Under the pieces are notes generated by a model. It saw only the letters and a list, made by a program, of their open reading frames with translations. It was not told where the DNA came from and searched no databases. A stretch of 64,000 nucleotides of DNA, taken from Nitrospirota bacterium. GTDB taxonomy: Bacteria; Nitrospirota; Nitrospiria; 2-01-FULL-66-17. A program made the position numbers and the translations under genes. Positions 1 to 8,129 of the stretch are shown here, one piece after another. The number at the start of each line of letters is the position of its first letter. Positions within the stretch are counted from its first letter, which is position 1. Where the stretch lies: positions 49,223 through 113,222 of the forward strand of contig JBFLXB010000007.1 in the NCBI GenBank assembly GCA_040757335.1, given 5' to 3'.

Positions 1-2694
1 CTGCGCCAACGGCAACACGACGGTAAACTCCGCGCCGTGGCCGGGCTCGCTTTTCACGTCGATCCGTCCTCCAACGTCCTGGACGATTTGATAGCTCACG
101 GACAAGCCGAGCCCGGTGCCCTGGCCGACCGGCTTGGTCGTGAAAAACGGCTCGAACAACCGCGGCATATGTTCGGGCTTGATCCCCGGCCCGGAATCGC
201 GCACGGTCACGGTCACCATATGTTCGTGGTCGCGAGACTCCACCCAGATCTCCCCGGATGGGCCCACGGCCTGGACCGCATTCTGCAGCAGGTTCATCCA
301 CACTTGGTTGAGTTTACCAGGAACTGCCAAAACCGGGGCGCTGGACTGCATGTCCGTGTGCAGGACGATCTGTTTACCCATCGTCGGACGGACGAGCCCA
401 AGCGTCGACTCCAGTCCATCCCGAACCGAAACCGCGACCTTTTGATTCTGATCTTTACGAACAAACGTTTTGAGTTGCCCGATGATTTGCTCCGTGCGCG
501 ACACACCGTTTTTGACGATGCCCAACGACGCATCCACATCTTCCACCGCCTCAACCGCCTCCGCCTCGGCATGCTCTCGCACCAGCAGCGGCTTCAGCTC
601 GTCCCACGCGGTTTGGAGCACACTCAGGCTGTTTTTGGCGAAGTTGATCGGGTTATTCATCTCATGCGCCATTCCAGCGACCAACATCCCCAGGCCCGCC
701 ATTTTCTCGGATTGCACCAGCTGCGCCTGCGTGGCCTTCAACTCCTCGAGCGCAGCTTCCAATGCTTCGTTGCGCTGCTGGATTTCTCTTTCCAACCGCC
801 GAAGCTCTAAGAGCGATTTGATCTTGGCGCGCAACTCCTGGGCGTTAAACGGCTTGGTCAAATAGTCGTCGGCCCCGTGCTCCAAGCCTTCGATCTTCAT
901 CGCCATGTCGGCGCGCGCCGTGAGCAGGATGATCGGGATGTGCATGGTACGAGGGTCTTTGCGGATTTCTCGGCAGAGCTGATAGCCATCCATTTCCGGC
1001 ATCATGACGTCGGAAACGATCACATCCGGAAGCTGCTCTGCCGCAACCCGCACCCCCTCGATTCCATTGGCGGCCTTGAGTACGCGGTATTCCCCCTGCA
1101 GCTCGAATGCGATAAATTCCCGCATATCGGGGTTGTCCTCCACGACGAGGAGCTGCCGACCGTTCGCTGGGGAGAGACTGGTTTCCGCCATAACAGTGGG
1201 TTCCGTGGGTATACCGACCCCTTGGCGGTCGGCGGCTACACGCAGCGTTTGCGTCCAGTCGGCTGACCCGACATCGTCGCCCTCGGGCTGAGAAGCCTTC
1301 TCCTTGTCGGTTGCATTGTTCGGACCTTCCAGGAGTAACGGGACTGTGAACGTGAACGTTGACCCCCGCGTGGGTTCGCTTTCAACCTGGATCCGTCCGC
1401 CATGCAACTCCACGATCTCTTTGGCAAGAGCCAGACCAATACCTGTGCCCTCGTAACGGCGGTTGGTAGCAGAATCCACCTGGGAAAACCTTTTGAAGAG
1501 CTTAGGCAGGTCTTTTTCCGCAATGCCGATGCCAGTGTCCGTGACCTGAACTCGCAACTGTCCATCAGCCGACCGGCCCCACGACAGGGTGACCCGACCA
1601 CCGGAGTCGGTGAACTTGATTGCGTTAAACATCAAATTCAACACGACCTTCTCCAGACGATCTCGATCAAAGTAGACGCGGGGAGGCAATGGTGATTCGC
1701 CACGACCTGCAAGCTCAATGCGCTTTTTCTCCGCCATCGGCGCGACCGAGGCCACAAGCCCCCGGAAAAACGTCTCCAGGTTTCCCTGCCGGAACTCAAG
1801 TCTCATGCGCCCAGCGTCTAACTTGGTTAAATCGAGCAGGTTGTTGATCTGCTTAAGCAACCTTAGCCCGTTTTGATGCATCACCGTCGCGTGGCGCTTC
1901 ACTCCATCAGATATCGGACCTGCCTCTCCCTTAAGCAATGACTCCAATGGCGCGAGAATTAGCGTAAGAGGCGTTCTTAACTCGTGACTAACCGTTGCGA
2001 AAAATTGTGTCTTGGCCGCATCGAGTTGTTTGAGTTCGTCAACTGCAGTTGCCAGTTGACTTCGCGTCTTCTCGAGCGTCTCATTGCTCCGCGTTAGTTC
2101 ATGGCGTCCCAAGAATTCTCGGTACCTGAGACGATGCGAGAAAAAGCTGGCCGTCAATGCGATGATCATCGTCATCGTAAGAAAGAATGTGTTGTTCAGA
2201 AAGAGGGGCAGATTTTTCACGCTCTCGAACAACGCCAAAGGAACGAAATACGCGCTATAGATCACCGCATAGACTAATGCGGTTCTCCCAATGCTCCAAG
2301 GCATAAGCAGACTGAACGCCAAAAACATCAGATTTAGTCCCGCATAGTACGTACTCGTATACCCCCCTGTCATCACGACCATGGCCTCGATTATGAGGCT
2401 CATCGGCAGAATACTCGCGGCTCCCAACGCGTACATTGCCCGGTCGGCGACAGAGGTGTAGCAAAGGAGAAGTACAGCCAGATTGATCGAAGCACTCACA
2501 AGACGAAGGGCTAGGAACAAACCGAAATGCTCTGGAGCTACAACCGAGTCGAGTATCGCAAAGGCCGGGAAGAAAGGAATGGCTAGTGCACAAATGATCT
2601 TGATTCGCGAAAGGCTAATGGCGTGGGTCTCCGACTCGAACGACCCGCTGAGAATACGGTCACCCTCCGGCTCGCGAGAGTCCGATGCTAACAT
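1..2694 (-). CDS. membrane hybrid sensor histidine kinase, 3' end cut by window edge
   Basis: The reading frame stays open for 898 codons to the left edge, so the C-terminus is missing. The order is about six hydrophobic segments (residues ~33-176, with a YYAGLNL motif near 116), a first HisKA/HATPase kinase (SHELRTPL, His ~237), a receiver domain (phosphoacceptor Asp ~562 in SDVMMPEMDG) and a second HisKA/HATPase (AHEMNNP, His ~677). A multi-TM kinase followed by a REC-kinase is like PhcS and PhcR, separate proteins in Ralstonia, joined in one chain; that comparison is inference. The ATG overlaps the stop of the upstream methyltransferase fusion by 7 bases (ATGTTAG), so the two are translationally coupled. 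The ligand is unknown; a lipid signal is suggested only by the neighbours. Confidence 0.85.
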   Translation of the reverse strand, partial: MLASDSREPEGDRILSGSFESETHAISLSRIKIICALAIPFFPAFAILDSVVAPEHFGLFLALRLVSASINLAVLLLCYTSVADRAMYALGAASILPMSLIIEAMVVMTGGYTSTYYAGLNLMFLAFSLLMPWSIGRTALVYAVIYSAYFVPLALFESVKNLPLFLNNTFFLTMTMIIALTASFFSHRLRYREFLGRHELTRSNETLEKTRSQLATAVDELKQLDAAKTQFFATVSHELRTPLTLILAPLESLLKGEAGPISDGVKRHATVMHQNGLRLLKQINNLLDLTKLDAGRMRLEFRQGNLETFFRGLVASVAPMAEKKRIELAGRGESPLPPRVYFDRDRLEKVVLNLMFNAIKFTDSGGRVTLSWGRSADGQLRVQVTDTGIGIAEKDLPKLFKRFSQVDSATNRRYEGTGIGLALAKEIVELHGGRIQVESEPTRGSTFTFTVPLLLEGPNNATDKEKASQPEGDDVGSADWTQTLRVAADRQGVGIPTEPTVMAETSLSPANGRQLLVVEDNPDMREFIAFELQGEYRVLKAANGIEGVRVAAEQLPDVIVSDVMMPEMDGYQLCREIRKDPRTMHIPIILLTARADMAMKIEGLEHGADDYLTKPFNAQELRAKIKSLLELRRLEREIQQRNEALEAALEELKATQAQLVQSEKMAGLGMLVAGMAHEMNNPINFAKNSLSVLQTAWDELKPLLVREHAEAEAVEAVEDVDASLGIVKNGVSRTEQIIGQLKTFVRKDQNQKVAVSVRDGLESTLGLVRPTMGKQIVLHTDMQSSAPVLAVPGKLNQVWMNLLQNAVQAVGPSGEIWVESRDHEHMVTVTVRDSGPGIKPEHMPRLFEPFFTTKPVGQGTGLGLSVSYQIVQDVGGRIDVKSEPGHGAEFTVVLPLAQ

Positions 2695-5588
2695 CGGCGC
2701 CCGACAATAATTACCCCTTGTGGAGGATCTCCAAAGGTCGGACAGAGGTCGACGACTAAAAACCCGGCCTCCTCTACGAATGTCCTTAATTCGGATTCGC
2801 TGAAAAAGCGGAACAACCGTTGCTCTTCGAGATCAGTTAGCCGGGCTGCCGAATTGATGTAAGATTGCAGAGCGATCAGTATCGTATCCCGATCCAGTTC
2901 GGTAAAGTAAGGAAGATAGCTTCCTGCTTTAATCTTTTCGACGAGTCGATGGACTGGCAGTGACATATCCGTGTCTGGCAAGAGCGTCGAAGCCACCAAC
3001 AAACCACCGGGGCGGAGGAGCCGTGCGCATTCCCTCAATACCAGTTCTGGTTCGTGGACATACGAGAGGAATAGGCTCGCGAGAATCTTTGAAACGCTTC
3101 CTGATTTAAAGGGAATGCGGTCACTATAGACCCCTAGATCGAGATTCGCTTCCACATACGAAAATGTCGCTTCGGACGCCACACTCGTATTCCGTAGATG
3201 TTTATTCCGCGCGGCATCAAGCGCTCGGCGCACAAAATCGATCAAAACAATCCTGGGGCCTTCAATCGCCCTTTGCCCCCGCTCGCTGCTCCGTTCAAGG
3301 TACCGGAGCCCAAAGTTCCCGGTACCGCCTCCAAGATCCACCACCAAGTCCGTCGGGCTGATATCGAGCAGTTCAATCTGGCGATCCATTAGCCCAAGGT
3401 ACTCATCGGTCAATGTTATGATGTCGAATCCAATTTCGCCGGGTTTGGAGCCTAGCAAGTAAGACCGCCAATACCGCCTCAAATCGAGGTGCGGCTGTTG
3501 CACCCGTCCCCACTCGGAGCGTTCGAACTCCAGACGCTCGCTTTCGGATGGAATCCGTGGAGTAATCTGCGTGCCATAGTGGTCAGTCCAGATCAGACTG
3601 GTGATCAACCCGAATACGTCCAGCGCATCCTCGCCGCTTCTTACAATATGCCCGCACGGCACCTCATATACGTGCCGCCGAGCACTGGTTCGTATGCTCA
3701 TTATGTCAAGCACACGGCGCCTATTGATCCAATAGTCATATTTCCCATAGATCCAGGTAACAGGAGTCGCTATTCTTGCCAGATCTCGGCGGGCGTCTTG
3801 GAGATACGCCATGCGGTTTAGAATAACGTCGCGGCAGAATCGGTCAAGGTCTACCAATTGACCAAGCACTTCCTTCACTCCGAGATGTTCTCCGTTTTCA
3901 AAATCCACCAGGTAGTCGATCCCTCCTGTAGAGTTTCTCATGAGGTCGTCAGAATCTGATGCTCCCATGCAACTGATCCACTGACGTATAGTCGAGTTCT
4001 CTGACTCCGCGAGGAAGCGGCGCGCGGCAATCGAGGCCATACTAAAGGTGACAAGCGTTATGGTCTGGGGGGAGAAGAACGGCGTCGAAGTTGCGTAGCG
4101 AACGGTTTCCCGAATATCGTCAGCAAGTTGAGATAAGGTGTAACATCCCATCTCCCCACAGTAGCCTGGGTCTGCTAGATTGGTGCTTTCCCCGACGCTA
4201 CTGATCCCGTCAAACCTAATTACCACAAGGTCCCGTCCCTGGTGCCGAAAGGTTTCGATGAGCGTCCGCGCCAGGAGCCCGGTTGTTTCCTTTCTTCGAG
4301 CAAACGCGGGAGGAATAATCACCACCGGAGCTTCGTGGAGCACGCCTTGCGGGGGGGGCCATGGTCCGGTGGCGTTCACATATGCGGCGATTTCGTTGCC
4401 ACGTTCGGTTCGATAGCGGACGGGATGTGCTCCAGAGGCAACGGCCGTGTGCTTCAGAAGGCGCTTACTGATAGTCTCCATGACTCGTCTTGTGCTACGA
4501 ATGAGTGGTGCCGTGAAGGGGACGAGAGGGCGCCGAGCCTGAAGGTCGATTACGTCCACGTTGAGTTGGCATCTGTCGATGTGGAATTGAACTCCGACTC
4601 GAAAATCGCCTGAGCGGAACGGACTCGCATAGACGACACTGGCTTGCTGGGCCGAACTGACGCCCTTCTCAGTCCGAACCAAGAGGGCGGGTAGAAAGTC
4701 ACCTGGACTTGGCACGTCCGCCCCGGAGCCCACGACAAACGAAGCACCCGAGTCGGTCGCCTCCAGCAGCTGGCGCTTTACTGGCATCAAATTCGCTGCA
4801 TCGCTGCCGATCTCGACCACTCCAGTCATATCGAGTGTTGGGAGTCGACGCGGCTCCACCCGCCGTTCCGCAAACAGCACTACCTCCGGCTCGATAATCC
4901 TGAGCTCTTGTCCCTGCATCGACACAACATATGATTCGAAGTAAAACCACTGTGCGGCGGAACGAATCCTCCCGTACACAAGATCGTATCGATTCCACGC
5001 AGTTCGCGCTGACGGAGCCGCCAAATTCAGGACCAGGTCACCAGCGAACCTATCTGTCAAAGTCGCTGGCTGCGAGAGGTCGCGACCGCGCCATAAAAGC
5101 TCGACTGCTGCTTTTTCTCTAGCCGCCCTCTGAAATAGCGTGACCACGATGTGTGCGTTCCTCAGCGGCTTCAAGTTAGTTTCAGTGGCACCCCCTTTTT
5201 CCGCTAATCGACGCTGGATCTGTTTCACCGCAACAGCAACGTGCTGGTCTAAGAGATACGCCGTCCAGACCGAAAGATTCGAACTCTGCGTCTCCCGAAA
5301 CCGGACTCCAATGCCAGCTCCTTCACCGTGGGCAGGACCCGCTCGGCGAACTACTTCGCCCGTAAACTCAACGCAAACGCGTCCGGATGGAAGCGTAAGC
5401 CGTCCCCGTATCACCGCATCACGTGGGTCCAGAGTTTCGTTTGAAAGGAATAGCCCCGCTGCACTCAGATTCCGCACATCAGCCGAAGGACAGCCCGCTC
5501 CCACTAAGTCTGTGATGGGGAGTAAGCACCGCTTTCTCTGTGCCACGCGGCGATCGAGACTTGCCTTCTCAGGGTCTTCGCGGATCAT
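2688..5588 (-). CDS. PilZ - YcgR-like - alpha/beta hydrolase - SAM methyltransferase fusion protein
   Basis: A 966-residue multidomain protein. Residues ~13-115 form a PilZ domain with both c-di-GMP motifs (RVAQR and NLSAAG). Residues ~140-240 resemble a YcgR N-terminal domain and ~245-345 a second, degenerate PilZ domain. Residues ~400-690 are an alpha/beta hydrolase resembling LuxD-type acyl transferases, with candidate Ser ~516 (TFSMAS), Asp ~618 (YGKYDYW) and His ~647 (PCGHIV). Residues ~735-966 are a class I methyltransferase with the SAM loop VDLGGGTGNFG. The frame is open 80 codons further upstream, but that part lies antisense-like inside the IS remnant; the ATG at 5588 is chosen because the PilZ domain begins just after it. 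It overlaps the stop of the transposase remnant (ATGA). Likely role: c-di-GMP-controlled release and methylation of an acyl chain; this is inferred. Confidence 0.8.
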   Translation of the reverse strand: MIREDPEKASLDRRVAQRKRCLLPITDLVGAGCPSADVRNLSAAGLFLSNETLDPRDAVIRGRLTLPSGRVCVEFTGEVVRRAGPAHGEGAGIGVRFRETQSSNLSVWTAYLLDQHVAVAVKQIQRRLAEKGGATETNLKPLRNAHIVVTLFQRAAREKAAVELLWRGRDLSQPATLTDRFAGDLVLNLAAPSARTAWNRYDLVYGRIRSAAQWFYFESYVVSMQGQELRIIEPEVVLFAERRVEPRRLPTLDMTGVVEIGSDAANLMPVKRQLLEATDSGASFVVGSGADVPSPGDFLPALLVRTEKGVSSAQQASVVYASPFRSGDFRVGVQFHIDRCQLNVDVIDLQARRPLVPFTAPLIRSTRRVMETISKRLLKHTAVASGAHPVRYRTERGNEIAAYVNATGPWPPPQGVLHEAPVVIIPPAFARRKETTGLLARTLIETFRHQGRDLVVIRFDGISSVGESTNLADPGYCGEMGCYTLSQLADDIRETVRYATSTPFFSPQTITLVTFSMASIAARRFLAESENSTIRQWISCMGASDSDDLMRNSTGGIDYLVDFENGEHLGVKEVLGQLVDLDRFCRDVILNRMAYLQDARRDLARIATPVTWIYGKYDYWINRRRVLDIMSIRTSARRHVYEVPCGHIVRSGEDALDVFGLITSLIWTDHYGTQITPRIPSESERLEFERSEWGRVQQPHLDLRRYWRSYLLGSKPGEIGFDIITLTDEYLGLMDRQIELLDISPTDLVVDLGGGTGNFGLRYLERSSERGQRAIEGPRIVLIDFVRRALDAARNKHLRNTSVASEATFSYVEANLDLGVYSDRIPFKSGSVSKILASLFLSYVHEPELVLRECARLLRPGGLLVASTLLPDTDMSLPVHRLVEKIKAGSYLPYFTELDRDTILIALQSYINSAARLTDLEEQRLFRFFSESELRTFVEEAGFLVVDLCPTFGDPPQGVIIVGRRC

Positions 5589-6577
5589 AGTGGGTTCTTT
5601 TCCGCACTTCGAGGCAATGGATGAAGGAACGCGGCCACGATCTTGAGCTTCAGGTACTCCTCGTCCCGGTAGCCGTAGGCCCGGCGCTGGAGGACGCGGA
5701 TCTTGTTGTTGAGCCCCTCGACCAAGCCGAGGCTCACCTTGTTCTCGGGGTGGCAATAGGAGACGATCCCCTCCCAGTGCCGCTCGATCATCGCCGCGAA
5801 CCGTTCGTAGGGCTTCAGCCGCTGCCACTTCAAGCTCGCCTTCCAGCGCTCGAAGAAGGCGCGGGCCCAGCCCGGGGTCTGGTAGCTCCAGAGTTGCCCG
5901 AAGGACTCCTTGAGCAGGTAGGCGGTGTTGAGCCGCTTGTTGGCCTTGAGCAGCTTACGCAGGTTCGCCCGCCCGTCGTGGGAGAGGTGCTCACGGCGGG
6001 AGAGCAGCGTGTAGCGCTGCCCCTTGATGAAGGCGCGGTCCTTGTTGGCCAGCCGCCGATATTCGCGGCGCCGCACCTCATCGAGCGCATCGCCGAGATG
6101 GCGCATGATGTGGAACTTATCAAAGACGATTCGGGCATTCGGCGCATTCTTGGCCAAGGAGTTCCGGAAGGGCTTCCACATGTCCATCGCGGCGAGCTCG
6201 ATGCGCGCCACCTTGTTCGCGCCCAACGCGGCGAAGAAGCCGTCCAGGTCCGCCTCAGTGCGGCCCCGGCCGCCCACCCAGATCGGCCGACCGCGCTCGA
6301 GGTCGCTCACCACCACCCGGTAGTCGTGGCCTTTGCGGATGGCGATCTCGTCGACGCCGATGGCCCGCGGCGCCGGGAGCCCGGCCTGCTCAACCTGTTG
6401 CTGCATGTAGATGGTGTCCAGGGCCTTCACCGTGCTGTCGTGAAGCCGCTCCAGCTCAGCGACCGCGGTGTTCGTCATCTCGCGGCAGAGCGCGCCGACG
6501 TGCAGGGCGAACCGCTGCGTGTAGCGCGGATTCTTCGCCAGCCAGTCGAGCCGCTCTACGCAATCGAGGCGAGCCGC
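5585..6577 (-). pseudogene. ISL3-family transposase, N-terminally truncated
   Basis: The frame opens after a TAA at 6578-6580 and encodes the DDE catalytic part of an ISL3 transposase: IGVDEIAIRKGHDY, FDKFHIMRHL and the C-terminal GLNNKIRVLQRRAYGYRD. The usual N-terminal cysteine-rich zinc finger and helix-turn-helix (roughly the first 130 residues) are missing. The first in-frame ATG is at 6478, but family-like sequence (RLDWLAKNPRYTQRF) is readable upstream of it, so that ATG is not the ancestral start. The C-terminus runs out of the element and stops inside the next gene's ATGA. Confidence 0.8.
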
Positions 6578-6580
6578 TTA
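5589..6580 (-). mobile_element. ISL3-family insertion sequence remnant
   Basis: A transposase of the ISL3 family fills this stretch. One end is marked by GGTTCTTTTCC next to position 5591, which looks like an ISL3 terminal repeat. The other end, beside the stop of the acyl-CoA dehydrogenase gene, lacks the 5' part of the transposase and any recognisable inverted repeat, so the element is truncated and probably immobile. It splits an otherwise co-directional operon, and its end sits directly against the start codon of the PilZ/hydrolase/methyltransferase gene. Confidence 0.75.
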
Positions 6581-6591
6581 TAGGATTCAGG

Positions 6592-8082
6592 TCAAAAACC
6601 GTAGTCTTTGGCGAGATCTCGGTACACGATCATTTTATGTATAGGCGATGGACCCTCGTAGAGCTGCATCAATTTGGCATCGCGCATCAGTTTTTCCATC
6701 GGAAAGTCCTTCGAATAGCCGTAACCGCCAAAAAGATCCAGCGCTTCGCTTGTGACCCTCATCACCATATCGCCCGCGAAATCTTTGGCCATGGAGGAGG
6801 CCTTCGCGAATGACCGACCTGCGTCATGAGCGCACGCCGCACGCCAAGTCAAAAGGCGTGCGGCATCAATCTCACGCGCGAGGTCAGCTAATCGAAATTT
6901 TACATACTGGAACTCCGCCAACGGTTGATCGAATTGGATGCGTTTCTGTACGTGCCGTAGCGCGTGTTCCCACGCGGAGCGCGCGATACCCACCGCTCCG
7001 GCGGCAACGTTGATCCGAGACCGCGCGATCGAAGACAGTGCGACTTTGTATCCGCCTCCCTCCTGACCGAGCCGCTGGTCTTCCGGGATTTCCAAGTTCT
7101 CAAAGAAAATCTCGTTGGCGTTCGCCGCGCGCTGTCCCATCTTGTCTAGAGCCTTCCCCAACCTGATGCCCTTCGATCGTGCAGAAACGACGAACGCTGT
7201 AATTCCTTTGGTGCCCAGGCTGGGATCGAGGGTTGCGAAGATGACGTAATAATCGGCTACCGCTCCGTTCGTAATAAAACACTTCGAGCCGTTCAAGACA
7301 TAGACGGCTCCTTTTTTCTCGGCACGTGTCGCAATCCGGCTGGGATCCGATCCGGCATCCGGTTCCGTGAAACAGAACGAGTAGAGGCTCAACCGTTCGC
7401 AATACGGCTTAAGAAATCGCGCTTTCTGCTCATCTGTTCCGGCGAGCAGGAGCGGGCCTACGCCGAGGAGGTTCACCATGATGGAAGTGCCCATGGCCAT
7501 GCACCCAGCACCGAGTTCTTCGGTGATCAGCGCAGTTTCGAAAAGTCCCCATCCTGACCCCCCGTACTCTTTCGGAATATATCCTGTAAAGAACCCTTCG
7601 CTAAATGCCTTGCGGACTACGTCCCATGGATACTCACCTGAGCGATCGTAGTTGGCAGCGACCGGTCGAATCGATTCGTCGGCAAAGCGACGCGCAGCGG
7701 CTTGAATTGCCCCTTGCTCAGCGCTTAACTCAAAGCTCACCCCTTTCGCGACGCCTGCTGCTGGTTGCGTGAACTCGACTCCAATCTTCAGGTGCCGTGT
7801 CTGTCCCGCAATTGGTGATACGTGCCTGACGATTGCAGCCCTCGTCTCAACCCTTTCGCCTTCAACGATCTGCACCTTGGGAAGAGGGGTTCCGGGAAGA
7901 AAGTAGCTCCGATCAAGAGGGCTTCGGAACGAGAAACCCAGTGGGCTTCTGTCAAGAAGTGGCCACGAAGCCGAAGGTGGACTGCCGTATGGAAGGCTCA
8001 GCTCAATATGATGCGGCAGGCGTGCTAGATCATGTTGGTGTCTAGGAACCGCACGGCGCTCTTGGAAGTAACCTGTCGTCAC
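6592..8082 (-). CDS. PilZ domain fused to acyl-CoA dehydrogenase
   Basis: A 496-residue protein. Residues ~8-110 form a PilZ domain with the c-di-GMP motifs RAVPR and DRSPLG both intact. Residues ~118-496 are a full-length acyl-CoA dehydrogenase, which would oxidise acyl-CoA to trans-2-enoyl-CoA with FAD. Visible family marks are FTEPDAGSDPS, CFITNG and the C-terminal LYEG, whose Glu is the expected catalytic base; the Thr that usually follows is Pro here. The GTG start at 8082 is preceded by AGAGG at good spacing. The gene lies 47 bases after the FadL-like gene and reads towards the PilZ/hydrolase/methyltransferase gene. c-di-GMP control of a beta-oxidation-type enzyme is inferred from the fusion. 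Confidence 0.88.
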   Translation of the reverse strand: MTTGYFQERRAVPRHQHDLARLPHHIELSLPYGSPPSASWPLLDRSPLGFSFRSPLDRSYFLPGTPLPKVQIVEGERVETRAAIVRHVSPIAGQTRHLKIGVEFTQPAAGVAKGVSFELSAEQGAIQAAARRFADESIRPVAANYDRSGEYPWDVVRKAFSEGFFTGYIPKEYGGSGWGLFETALITEELGAGCMAMGTSIMVNLLGVGPLLLAGTDEQKARFLKPYCERLSLYSFCFTEPDAGSDPSRIATRAEKKGAVYVLNGSKCFITNGAVADYYVIFATLDPSLGTKGITAFVVSARSKGIRLGKALDKMGQRAANANEIFFENLEIPEDQRLGQEGGGYKVALSSIARSRINVAAGAVGIARSAWEHALRHVQKRIQFDQPLAEFQYVKFRLADLAREIDAARLLTWRAACAHDAGRSFAKASSMAKDFAGDMVMRVTSEALDLFGGYGYSKDFPMEKLMRDAKLMQLYEGPSPIHKMIVYRDLAKDYGF

Positions 8083-8129
8083 ACAAGATCCTCTCAGCAG
8101 ACAGCTGCCACAGGTATCACCGATCCCTC

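Noticed and set aside
37..1266. Plus-strand open frames at the left edge
   Set aside because: They are antisense to conserved HisKA, HATPase and receiver motifs of the minus-strand kinase.
5589..5828. 80-codon N-terminal extension of the PilZ/hydrolase/methyltransferase gene
   Set aside because: It is an out-of-frame reading of the ISL3 transposase; the PilZ domain starts right after the ATG at 5588.
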